Origin: Streptomyces sp. NRRL WC-3626 | GTDB taxonomy: Bacteria > Actinomycetota > Actinomycetes > Streptomycetales > Streptomycetaceae | Direction: 5' to 3' | NCBI RefSeq assembly: GCF_000718785.1 | Contig: NZ_JOCA01000036.1 | Location: 1-33,089 of the forward strand | Length of the DNA: 33,089 bases | In this document: positions 8,301 through 17,388 of the stretch, piece by piece | Layout of the letters: every line of letters begins with the position of its first letter | Numbering within the stretch: position 1 is the stretch's first letter | The notes under the pieces: model-generated | What the model was told of the DNA's origin: nothing | Databases searched by the model: none | Seen by the model: the letters and a program-made list of their open reading frames with translations, nothing else | Position numbers and translations under genes: made by a program

Positions 8301-10283
8301 CCCGAGGTGGTCGGCGCCGGCGCCCTTGGGCATCCGCAGACCGAAGTCGTAGATCCAGGCCACGCTGCGGTCGGCGCAGCGCAGTTCGTACGGCCGCTCG
8401 TCGACGACCTCGACGCCGAGCCGCTGGAGCACCGGCAGCACGGCGGACAGGGAGACGGCCTCGCCCTTGCGGTAGATCTTGAAGCGGCGCTCCTCGGCGC
8501 CGGCGCCCACCGGCTCGTACAGGCTGAGCGCGAAGTCCCGCTCCTCGTCGAGCTCCTCGATGCGGACCAGGTCGGCGACGGCGCTGCGCGGGGTGTGGTC
8601 GGCCTTGTAGCCCTCGGCGAAGGAGCCCGCGTAACGGCGCAGCAGCTCGGCGGCGCGCTCCTCGCCGAACTCGGCGTTCAGCGCCTCGGAGAAGCCGTCG
8701 GCCCAGGAGCGGGCGGCCTCGACGAGGCGGGCCTCGATGCGCTCCTTGTCGGCGTCGGACAGCTCGGGCAGTTCGGTGCCCTGCGGGACGCGGACCACGA
8801 AGTGCAGCCGGGAGAGGACCGACTCGGTGTTCCAGGCGGTGAAGTCGACGCTGATGCCGCCGAGCTCCTCCTTGAGGATGTCGATGATCCGCAGCCGCAC
8901 ACCGGTGGTGTAGCGGTCGCGCGGGAGGTAGACGAGCGCCGAGTAGTAGCGCCCGTACTCGTCCTGGCGCAGGTAGAGCCGCAGCCGGCGCCGCTCCTGG
9001 AGGTAGAGCACCGAGGTCGCGATGGCCTGGAGCTCCCCGACCGGGGTCTGGAACAGCTCGTCGCGCGGGTAGGTCTCCAGGATCTGGAGCAGATCGCGTC
9101 CGTCGTGGCTGTGCGGCGAGAAGCCGGCGCGCTCCAGGACCTCCTCGACCTTGCGGCGGATCACCGGCACCCGGCGCACGGACTCGGTGTAGGCGGCGGA
9201 GGAGAACAGTCCGAGGAAGCGGCGCTCACCGACGACGTTGCCGTCCGCGTCGAACTTCTTGACGCCGATGTAGTCCAGGTACGAGGGGCGGTGCACGGTG
9301 GCCCGGCTGTTCGCCTTGGTCAGCACCAGCACCTTGTGCTCGCGCGCCTTGGCGCGGGCGTCGGCGGGCAGCCGCTCGAAGGACGGGCTGACGGGGTGGC
9401 CCTCGTCGGTGGCGTGGTGCGGGTCGGAGCGCAGGATGCCGAGGCCGGTGCCGGGGACGGCACCGAGCGAGTCGTCCCCGCGCAGCTCGTACTCGCGGTA
9501 GCCGAGGAAGGTGAAGTGGTCGTCGGCGAGCCAGCGCAGCAGCTCGCGGGCCTCCTCGACCTGCGGCGCGGGCAGGTCGGCGGGGACGGGCTCACCGGGC
9601 AGCGCCTCGGCGAGCGCGGTCGCGGCCTGGCGCATCTTGCCCCAGTCCTCGACGGCCTCGCGGACGTCGGAGAGGACCCGCAGCAGGTCGGAGGTGATCT
9701 GCTTGAGGTCGCCGCGGTCGGTCTCGCGGTCGATCTCCACATGGATCCAGGACTCGACGTGCGCGTCGTGCGGCAGGCCCCGGGTGTCCTGGGGGAGGTC
9801 GCCGCCGACGGGGGCGGTGAGCACCTCGATCAGCTTGCCGGTGACGTCCCGGCGGACCACGACCTGCGGGTGGATGACGACGTGGATGCCGCGGCCCTGG
9901 CGGGTCAGCTCGTTGGTGACGGAGTCGACCAGGAACGGCATGTCGTCGGTGACCACCTCGACGACGGAGTGGCTGCAGGTCCAGCCGTTCTCCTCGACGG
10001 TCGGGGTGTGGACGCGGACGCTGGCCGTGCCCTGGGGGCGCCTCTCGGCGAGCCGGTAGTGCGAGTAGGCGGCACCGAAGACGTCGACCGGGTCGCGGTC
10101 GGTCAGGTCCTCCGGGGCGGTGTGCAGGAAGTAGCGCTGGAGGAACTCGAGCACGGTGTCCCGGTCGGGCATGCCCTTGTCCGTCGTCCCGGTCGGCAGT
10201 TTCCCCCCGGCCGGGCTGTTCTCAGCTACCCGGGCGGCCCTTTCGAGCAGCTCGGCCTTGGCTTCGTCCAGCTTGGTCTGCAT
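5337..10283 (-). CDS. NAD-specific glutamate dehydrogenase, large GDH_180 type
   Basis: A cytoplasmic 1648-residue enzyme of the 180-kDa class first characterised in Streptomyces clavuligerus. It catalyses oxidative deamination of glutamate to 2-oxoglutarate and ammonium with NAD, a catabolic route linking nitrogen and carbon metabolism. The N-terminal half contains regulatory ACT-like regions. The catalytic core is marked by KVARGGLRWSDRREDF (about residue 842), KNTVIVPVGAKGGFV, the nucleotide-binding GIGDMSGDVFGNG (about 1016), LLWNGGIGTYVKAS (about 1130) and EGGNLGCTQ (about 1169). Length is normal for the family and no frame disruption is seen. I chose the ATG at 10283 because AGGAG lies about 10 bases upstream; the ATG at 10310 has no ribosome binding site. 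It is monocistronic, with a long non-coding leader region upstream. Confidence 0.96.
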   Translation of the reverse strand: MQTKLDEAKAELLERAARVAENSPAGGKLPTGTTDKGMPDRDTVLEFLQRYFLHTAPEDLTDRDPVDVFGAAYSHYRLAERRPQGTASVRVHTPTVEENGWTCSHSVVEVVTDDMPFLVDSVTNELTRQGRGIHVVIHPQVVVRRDVTGKLIEVLTAPVGGDLPQDTRGLPHDAHVESWIHVEIDRETDRGDLKQITSDLLRVLSDVREAVEDWGKMRQAATALAEALPGEPVPADLPAPQVEEARELLRWLADDHFTFLGYREYELRGDDSLGAVPGTGLGILRSDPHHATDEGHPVSPSFERLPADARAKAREHKVLVLTKANSRATVHRPSYLDYIGVKKFDADGNVVGERRFLGLFSSAAYTESVRRVPVIRRKVEEVLERAGFSPHSHDGRDLLQILETYPRDELFQTPVGELQAIATSVLYLQERRRLRLYLRQDEYGRYYSALVYLPRDRYTTGVRLRIIDILKEELGGISVDFTAWNTESVLSRLHFVVRVPQGTELPELSDADKERIEARLVEAARSWADGFSEALNAEFGEERAAELLRRYAGSFAEGYKADHTPRSAVADLVRIEELDEERDFALSLYEPVGAGAEERRFKIYRKGEAVSLSAVLPVLQRLGVEVVDERPYELRCADRSVAWIYDFGLRMPKGAGADHLGDDARERFQDAFEATWTGKAENDGFNALVLSAGLTWRQAVVLRAYAKYLRQANSTFSQDYMEDTLRTNVHTTRLLVSLFEARMSPDRQRAGYELVDALLEEVDAALDQVASLDEDRILRSFLTVIKATLRTNFFQEASGGVPHDYVSMKFDPTAIPDLPAPRPAFEIWVYSPRVEGVHLRFGKVARGGLRWSDRREDFRTEILGLVKAQMVKNTVIVPVGAKGGFVAKQLPDPNADRDAWMAEGIASYRTFISALLDITDNMVAGEVVHPADVVRHDEDDTYLVVAADKGTAKFSDIANEVAESYNFWLGDAFASGGSAGYDHKGMGITARGAWESVKRHFRELGVDTQSQDFTVVGIGDMSGDVFGNGMLLSEHIRLVAAFDHRHIFIDPSPDAAVSYAERRRLFELPRSSWADYNTELLSAGGGIFPRGAKSIPVNGQMREVLGIEPGIAKMTPADLMKTILTAPVDLLWNGGIGTYVKASTESNADVGDKGNDAIRVDGKDLRVEVVGEGGNLGCTQLGRIEFALHGGRINTDAIDNSAGVDTSDHEVNIKILLNGLVKDGDMTVKQRNKLLAGMTDEVGRLVLRNNYAQNTAIANALAQSKDMMHAQQRFLKHLVREGHLDRALEFLPTDRQIRERLASGQGLSGPETAVLLAYTKITVAEELLATSLPEDPYLKVLLHAYFPTELREQFLDRIDSHPLRREITTTVLVNDTVNTGGTTYLHRLREETGASLEEIVRAQTAARAIFRSSVVWDGVEALDNTVDAELQTRIRLHSRRLVERGTRWLLNNRPQPLELEETVTFFGERVEQVWSQLPKLLRGADLEWYQRIYDELSGAGVPDELATRVAGFSSAFPTLDIVSVADRMGKEPLEVAEVYYDLGDRLRITQLMDRIIELPRADRWQSMARAAIREDLYAAHSAVAAEVLAEGDGASAPQQRFDLWERKNAALLGRARSTLEEIHGSEAFDLANLSVAMRTMRTLLRSHS

Positions 10284-11041
10284 GGTCCTCTGGCTCCTGT
10301 CGCGCGCCATTGCGTGACGTAGAAGGAAGTACGGTCTCCGGCCTCGCGGTGCGGTGGTACGACGCGGGGTGTCCGCTCTGTACCGACGCTATGCCGCGAG
10401 GTGAAGTGAGTGGGGGCTTCTCGGCGGAATTCGACGCGCCCGACGGGTGTGACGCCGCTCTCGCCGATACCTGTCCGGGGGAGGTGTGGCGCGTCCCGAG
10501 TGCCCTGGTGCGAAGACCAGCGACCGCCACCCGGTCACGGATGTCGTCCGTGCTCGCCGGGCGCACAGCAGGGACACCGAGGCCCCCGCGAGCTATCGCG
10601 CTGATCACGCCACCAAGGCTATCGCTCCCCACAGGCCCTCCGTCATGAGCCGTATGTGTACAAAACCAGCCCCCGAACTTTGACGTTCTGCACAGTGCAC
10701 CAGCCCCGCACAACTGCAGCCAGTCGTGCACGCACACCCACAGCCACCCCTGCCCGCACAGCTAGGGGCACCCCCGCCCGCACAGCTAGGGCACCCCCGC
10801 CCGCACAGCCGCAGGCAGCTCGCCCGCACAGCTAGGGCACCCCCGCACACACAGCCACAGCCAGCCCCGCCCGCACGGCCGCGGCCAGCCCGCCCGCACA
10901 GCCGCGGGCAGTCGTGCCGCTGGGGCGGCACGGGTGGGCGCGGCGGCACCCCGCAATCGCCGGGCCGCGCAACAGCCCCCGCCCAGCACCGACCCCGGGT
11001 GTCACGCAACCGCCGTCGCGGGAAAACAGCCCGGCGACAGC
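10284..11041. other. 758-base non-coding region upstream of the glutamate dehydrogenase gene
   Basis: No convincing gene on either strand: the open frames here are arginine/proline-rich shadows without ribosome binding sites. The half nearest the dehydrogenase (10284-10700) presumably carries its promoter, but I could not pick out a clear -35/-10 pair. A 13-codon frame beginning ATGACGGAGGGC on the minus strand (about 10647 down to 10605) has no ribosome binding site and is probably chance. The far half contains the tandem repeat listed separately, followed by GC-rich sequence to the end of the HAD gene. Confidence 0.6.
10731..10916. repeat. Degenerate 23-24 bp tandem repeat, about eight copies
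   Basis: Successive units start at 10731, 10753, 10777, 10800, 10823, 10846, 10870 and 10893. Each is 22-24 bp and built on a core CCCGCACAGC, followed either by TAGGGCACCCCCG (units at 10753, 10777, 10823) or by a CCGCGGGCAG-like variant. A weaker related copy may precede the array (about 10709-10730). Unit length is not a multiple of three and varies by one or two bases, so the array is non-coding. It sits between the 3' end of the HAD gene and the dehydrogenase promoter region. Confidence 0.8.
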
Positions 11042-11740
11042 TCAGGCACCCACCAGCCGCTCCGCCTCCCGCACCGCTTCCCGCAACGTGTCCACCACCG
11101 GAACCCCCACCGCCTCCAGGCTGGCCCGCCCGTGCGACCCCCCGGTGTACAGCACCGCCCGCGCCCCCACATGCAGCGCAGCCACCGCATCGTCCGCCGC
11201 GTCCCCGATCACCACCGTGCGCCCCGGATCGACCCCGGCCAGCGCCGAAAGATGCCGCACCATGTGCTCCGCCTTGCCACCCCCGGACGGCCCGGTCCGC
11301 CCCTCCACCCGCAGGAAGTGCGTCTCGATCCCGAACCCCCGTACCAGCGGCACCAGCTCCTCGTGCCCGTACAGGCTGAGAATGGACTGGCTGCGCCCGG
11401 CCGACGCCCACCCCGCCAGCAGCTCCACCACGCCCTCGGCGAGCCCACACCGCACATGGTGCCGCGTGTAGTGCCGGTGGAACGTGGAGTCCATCAGCTC
11501 CCACTCCGCCGCGCTGGGCAGCCGCCCCATCAGCCGCTCGTAGAACTTCGGCACCGGTACGCAGTACAGCTCCCGGTACCGCTCCAGCGTGAGCGGCTCC
11601 AGGCCCAGCTCGGCGAAAGCCGCGTTCGTCGCGCCGATGACCGCGTCGACATCGTGGAACAGCGTGCCGTTCCAGTCCCAGACGATGTGCGCGTCCGTGT
11701 GCGTCCCCATGCCCGAAAACGTACCCGCCCCCACTGACAT
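11042..11740 (-). CDS. HAD-superfamily hydrolase (phosphoglycolate-phosphatase-like)
   Basis: A soluble 232-residue haloacid dehalogenase-fold protein, probably a phosphatase for a small phosphorylated metabolite. HAD motif I is WDWNGTLFHD (nucleophile Asp22), motif II is near SILSLYG, the motif III lysine is in GGGKAEHM, and motif IV is VVIGDAADD. The second motif I position is Asn24 rather than the usual Asp. The helical cap between motifs I and II is of the C1 type. Start choice is uncertain: the ATG at 11740 and the ATG at 11710 (MGTHTDAHIVWDWNG) both lack a clear ribosome binding site, and the latter matches the usual distance to motif I better. It lies 25 bases after the DUF6912 gene, so the two are probably co-transcribed. 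Substrate unknown. Confidence 0.88.
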   Translation of the reverse strand: MSVGAGTFSGMGTHTDAHIVWDWNGTLFHDVDAVIGATNAAFAELGLEPLTLERYRELYCVPVPKFYERLMGRLPSAAEWELMDSTFHRHYTRHHVRCGLAEGVVELLAGWASAGRSQSILSLYGHEELVPLVRGFGIETHFLRVEGRTGPSGGGKAEHMVRHLSALAGVDPGRTVVIGDAADDAVAALHVGARAVLYTGGSHGRASLEAVGVPVVDTLREAVREAERLVGA

Positions 11741-11765
11741 CCGGCAGGGTCACAGGTCAGGGCGG

Positions 11766-12272
11766 TCAGCCCACCAGGCCGGGGATCTCCTGGGTGGCGT
11801 ACCAGAGCAGTTCGTGGTCCTCCGCGCCGTCCACGGTGGACCGGGCGACGTCGTCCCCGCCGTCCGCCGCGGCCAGCGCGCCCGCGGCGGCCGCCACGTC
11901 CGCCTCGGCGTCGGCCGCGTCCACGTGCACCGCGGCCGCCTTGGCCAGCCGTACGGCGCCGGCGACCCGCACCTCGCCGAGCGCGGCCGGGCCGAGGCCC
12001 CGGCCGGGGTCGCTGGAGGCGGCGGCGTCGGACACGTCCACGGCGACCACGACCCGGCGTCGCGGCGCACCGGCGTCCGCGGCCAGCAGCCGCAGGGAGG
12101 CGAGCGCGGCGCGGCTGAGCGCGGCGTACTCGAGTTCCTCGATGTCGTCGGAGAGGCACCACTCGCGCAGCGCGGGCGTCACGGCGTACGCGAGGAACGG
12201 CCCGTCGCCCAGCACACCGGTCCTGGACGCCTCGGCGAGCCCGGGGAGGGTCAGGGGGACGTAGACGCGCAT
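11766..12272 (-). CDS. DUF6912 family protein
   Basis: A 168-residue protein beginning MRVYVPLTLPGLAEA and ending in HELLWYATQEIPGLVG, the layout of an uncharacterised actinobacterial family (DUF6912). It has no signal peptide or membrane segment, is Ala-rich, and alternates strands and helices (VVVAVDVSDAA, AVHVDAADAEADVAAAAGAL). The acidic cluster EDHELLWYATQEI near the C-terminus is the most distinctive part. A GAAAG sequence lies about 9 bases before the ATG. It is followed closely by the HAD hydrolase gene and is divergent from the Rv3235-family gene. Function unknown; a cytoplasmic role is inferred from the lack of targeting signals. Confidence 0.82.
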   Translation of the reverse strand: MRVYVPLTLPGLAEASRTGVLGDGPFLAYAVTPALREWCLSDDIEELEYAALSRAALASLRLLAADAGAPRRRVVVAVDVSDAAASSDPGRGLGPAALGEVRVAGAVRLAKAAAVHVDAADAEADVAAAAGALAAADGGDDVARSTVDGAEDHELLWYATQEIPGLVG

Positions 12273-12576
12273 GGCGGGCCGCTTTCACGAGATCGGGAGC
12301 TCCGGACGAACCCTCAGGATACGTGCGGGGTGTCCCCCATCGAGTCCCCACCCACACCCCCACCCACGTCCACTCCCGTCCCGCGATTCACCCGGTACCC
12401 CCGCTCCACTACGGGCCCGGCCTCCCCCGATTCACCCTGATAAGTGAATCCGGACGGCGTCCCCACCCGGCCCTCCGCCGCCTTGCCCGGGACCCCCGCA
12501 AACCCGTACAAGATCCCCGAACGCGAAGTTACCGCCCGGTACGTCCGACCGGCCGGGCCCGTAGAACGGGGTCCCC
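12273..12576. other. Divergent intergenic region between the DUF6912 and Rv3235-family genes
   Basis: About 304 bases with no gene. It contains a C-rich tract (about 12330-12385), two direct copies of GATTCACCC (12385 and 12429), and an inverted half-site GTGAATC (12444). Promoters for both flanking genes must lie here, but none matches a consensus clearly. Confidence 0.6.
12429..12450. promoter_or_regulatory. Inverted repeat, possible operator
   Basis: Perfect 7-bp arms GATTCAC (12429-12435) and GTGAATC (12444-12450) around the 8-base centre CCTGATAA. A further direct copy of the left arm occurs 44 bp upstream at 12385. The element stands out as AT-richer than its surroundings. Its location between divergent genes suggests a regulator-binding site; no regulator can be named. 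Confidence 0.4.
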
Positions 12577-13557
12577 ATGCACAAAGTCATGACCAGAGCC
12601 CAGCTCCGCCCCGCAGGCCGTCCCCCCCCCCGCCACGACTCCCGCCGCCCTTCAGCGGCCGCGCCGCCTCACGCGTCCGCGGCAAGGCCCGCGACGTTCC
12701 CCGCCCCGGAAACCTCCCCGCCCACGCACACCGACGCGCCCCATCCGGTCCCGCAAGCCCTCAGAGCACCCACCCCGTCGGCCCGTCCCCACACCGGCAC
12801 ACCCCGCCGGGACCGGAGAACCCCGGCGCCCGCCACACCCACCCGCACGACAGCCCCGCACGCCGGCCCGGAAGGAGCCACGTCCGCCGCTGCCGCCGGC
12901 CCGGCCCCCTACCCGTCCCCCGCGTCCCCCGCCCCCGCCGGCGCTCCGCACAGGCCCGCAGGAGGCCCCGCACGCGCCTCCTCACCCGGCGCGGGCGCCC
13001 CGCCCCGGGTCCCCACCGGCCCGGTCGCCTCCGCCCCCTCGCCCGGCGGGCGCCGCCCCGTTGCCGCGGCTCGGGCGACCCGGCCCGCCGACAACCGTCC
13101 GCCGGCCCGCGCGGGCCGGCGGACCACCTCGCCGACGCCGTCGGCACCCGGCGTCCGGGGCCCGTCGACCCCCGGCAGCCGCCCGCGCTCAGCCGGCCGG
13201 GCTCCCGTGCGCCCCGTCGTCCCCCAGCCCCGGCCCACCGACCGCTTCGCCGAGCTGCTGCTCGCCGTTCTCAGCGGGCAGCGGCCCGTGCACGCGATGC
13301 TCCGGCACAGCGCCGGACGCGCCTACGACGACCTGGTGCGGCTCGCCGAGCGGGTGCCGCTGCGCACCCGGGGAGTCAGACCCGTCGTACGCGACATCGG
13401 CTGGTTCGAGCCGCGCGAGGGGGCCATCGAGGTGTTCGCCCGGATCGGCGCGGGGGACAGACTGCGCGCCATGGCCTTCCGGCTGGAGCAGGGCCGGGAC
13501 CTGCGCTGGCGCTGCACCGCCGTGGAGCTGGGCGGCCCCCGCGCGGGCATCCGCTGA
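12577..13557 (+). CDS. Rv3235 family protein (DUF6459) with a long Pro/Ala-rich N-terminus
   Basis: A 326-residue protein. The last 105 residues (from TDRFAELLLAVLSGQRPVHAM to the end) form the conserved Rv3235/DUF6459 domain, with WFEPREGAIEVFARIG and a C-terminal WRCTAVELG. The family sits beside secA in many actinobacteria, and proximity to secA here supports the assignment. The preceding 220 residues are almost entirely Pro, Ala, Arg, Gly and Thr and are presumably disordered. The ATG at 12577 (MHKVMTRAQLRP) is preceded by only a weak GGGG. Base composition in the N-terminal part makes all frames open, so the exact start rests on the conserved-looking MHKVMTRA opening. A run of ten C lies 15 codons after the start. 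Function is unknown; no signal peptide or membrane segment. Confidence 0.8.
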   Translation: MHKVMTRAQLRPAGRPPPRHDSRRPSAAAPPHASAARPATFPAPETSPPTHTDAPHPVPQALRAPTPSARPHTGTPRRDRRTPAPATPTRTTAPHAGPEGATSAAAAGPAPYPSPASPAPAGAPHRPAGGPARASSPGAGAPPRVPTGPVASAPSPGGRRPVAAARATRPADNRPPARAGRRTTSPTPSAPGVRGPSTPGSRPRSAGRAPVRPVVPQPRPTDRFAELLLAVLSGQRPVHAMLRHSAGRAYDDLVRLAERVPLRTRGVRPVVRDIGWFEPREGAIEVFARIGAGDRLRAMAFRLEQGRDLRWRCTAVELGGPRAGIR

Positions 13558-13574
13558 CCGCACGGGCACAACGC

Positions 13575-13610
13575 CCGAGGGCCGGGCACCCTGGGGTGCC
13601 CGGCCCTCGG
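13575..13610. terminator. Strong bidirectional hairpin terminator
   Basis: Perfect 16-bp stem CCGAGGGCCGGGCACC / GGTGCCCGGCCCTCGG with a CTGG loop, between the convergent Rv3235-family and secA stops. A second small hairpin (CAGCCGC / GCGGCTG) follows at about 13618-13637. Confidence 0.85.
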
Positions 13611-13641
13611 CCTGCTCACAGCCGCTCCGCCGCGGCTGCGC

Positions 13642-16488
<2,847 letters not shown>

Positions 16489-16769
16489 GGGGGTTGGTCT
16501 CCTTGCCGGTCGGGCCTGGGACGGTCGGTTTCCATTTCACTGACTGAGCAACGGCCATCGTATGCGAGGACCCCGCCACGCCGGGAGGCCTGCCGTACGG
16601 GTGACTGCCGGCTGCTTCCCATCCGTTTCACGGCTGCCTCGAAAGGAACAACGTGCGGGGCCCCCGGATGGTGCCGCCCCGCAGCGGCGAATTGCGCGAA
16701 GGGTGATCGTTGCCTCACGCACCGCGAAAGGGATGGCGCGGGCCGCCGCAGCGTGAGCAGAATCGGCCG
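16489..16769. other. Divergent intergenic region, secA / GNAT
   Basis: 281 bases without a gene. It must contain the secA promoter (minus strand) and probably that of the acetyltransferase gene. A TACGAT hexamer on the minus strand at about 16558-16563 could be a -10 element for secA, but no matching -35 is seen. Confidence 0.4.
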
Positions 16770-17339
16770 ATGGAACCCGTCACGCTCACCACCGACCGCC
16801 TCCTGCTGCGCACGGTCGGTCCGCAGGAGACCGACGCCGTGTACGCGATCTGCCAGGACCCGGACATCCAGCGCTGGACCACGATCCCCTCGCCGTACCT
16901 GCCGGAGCACGCGCGGGGTTTCACCGAGCAGATCGCGCCCGACGGGTGGGCGGCCGGTTCGATGTTCACGTTCGGTGTCTTCCTGCCCGGCGGGGAGCTC
17001 ACGGGCATGCTCGGCATCACCATGCGCTCCCTGGGGACCGGTGAGATCGGCTTCTGGGGCGCGAAGGAGCACCGCGGCAACGGCTACATCACGGAGGCCG
17101 CCCTGGCCGCCTCCCGCTGGGCGTTCACCCGTATGTCGGTCGACCGCGTGGAGTGGCGCGCGGAGGTCGGCAACACGGCCTCCCGCGCGGTGGCGGAACG
17201 CGCGGGGTTCACCATCGAGGGCGTCCTGCGCTCCTCGCTGAACAACAAGGGGGTGCTGCGGGACTGCTGGGTGGGCTCCCTGCTCCCGTCCGACCTGGGC
17301 CTTCCCTCCACGGCGCCCTACGTGCCCGGTCGGGGATGA
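16770..17339 (+). CDS. GNAT family N-acetyltransferase (RimJ/RimL-like)
   Basis: A 189-residue soluble acetyl-CoA-dependent transferase of the Acetyltransf_3 type. The N-terminus TLTTDRLLLRTVGPQETDAVY is characteristic of the RimJ/RimL group. The acetyl-CoA pyrophosphate loop is EHRGNGYITEA (residues 100-110), and VGNTASRAVAERAGFTIEG is the conserved motif B. RimJ/RimL enzymes acetylate ribosomal-protein N-termini, but relatives act on antibiotics and small amines, so the substrate cannot be assigned. I placed the start at the ATG at 16770 because it begins the family-typical N-terminus; the upstream ATG at 16710 adds a basic, non-conserved stretch. The ribosome binding site is weak. Confidence 0.9.
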   Translation: MEPVTLTTDRLLLRTVGPQETDAVYAICQDPDIQRWTTIPSPYLPEHARGFTEQIAPDGWAAGSMFTFGVFLPGGELTGMLGITMRSLGTGEIGFWGAKEHRGNGYITEAALAASRWAFTRMSVDRVEWRAEVGNTASRAVAERAGFTIEGVLRSSLNNKGVLRDCWVGSLLPSDLGLPSTAPYVPGRG

Positions 17340-17357
17340 GCCCGGACACCGCCCGCG

Positions 17358-17380
17358 TTGTCAGTGGCGCCCTCTATCGT
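17358..17380 (+). promoter_or_regulatory. DNA-damage-type promoter (PafBC / RecA-NDp motif)
   Basis: TTGTCAGTG (17358-17366), then 8 bases, then TATCGT (17375-17380). This matches the actinobacterial RecA-NDp motif TTGTCRGTG-N8-TANNNT, recognised with PafBC in the LexA-independent DNA damage response. A start 6-7 bases after the -10 would fall at about 17387, two bases before the ATG of the glycosylase gene, giving an essentially leaderless mRNA. This agrees with the lack of a ribosome binding site. Confidence 0.8.
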
Positions 17381-17388
17381 GCGGACGT

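Noticed and set aside
3822..10322. A 2166-codon plus-strand open frame antisense to the glutamate dehydrogenase gene
   Set aside because: It is a GC-driven shadow frame: the minus strand encodes a full-length, motif-complete dehydrogenase over the same DNA.
10605..10647. 13-codon minus-strand frame MTEGLWGAIALVA upstream of the glutamate dehydrogenase gene as a leader peptide
   Set aside because: There is no ribosome binding site and no attenuator-like hairpins next to it.
10731..10916. Possible CRISPR array
   Set aside because: Units are 22-24 bp and directly abutting, with no unique spacers, and no cas genes are present.
10726..11379. Long plus-strand open frame of 217 codons over the repeat region
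   Set aside because: It is Pro/Ala/Arg-rich, spans non-coding repeats and then the antisense of the HAD gene, and has no ribosome binding site.
16558..16563. TACGAT as the -10 of the secA promoter
   Set aside because: No -35-like hexamer is found 16-18 bases upstream, so it is kept only as a weak note in the intergenic entry.
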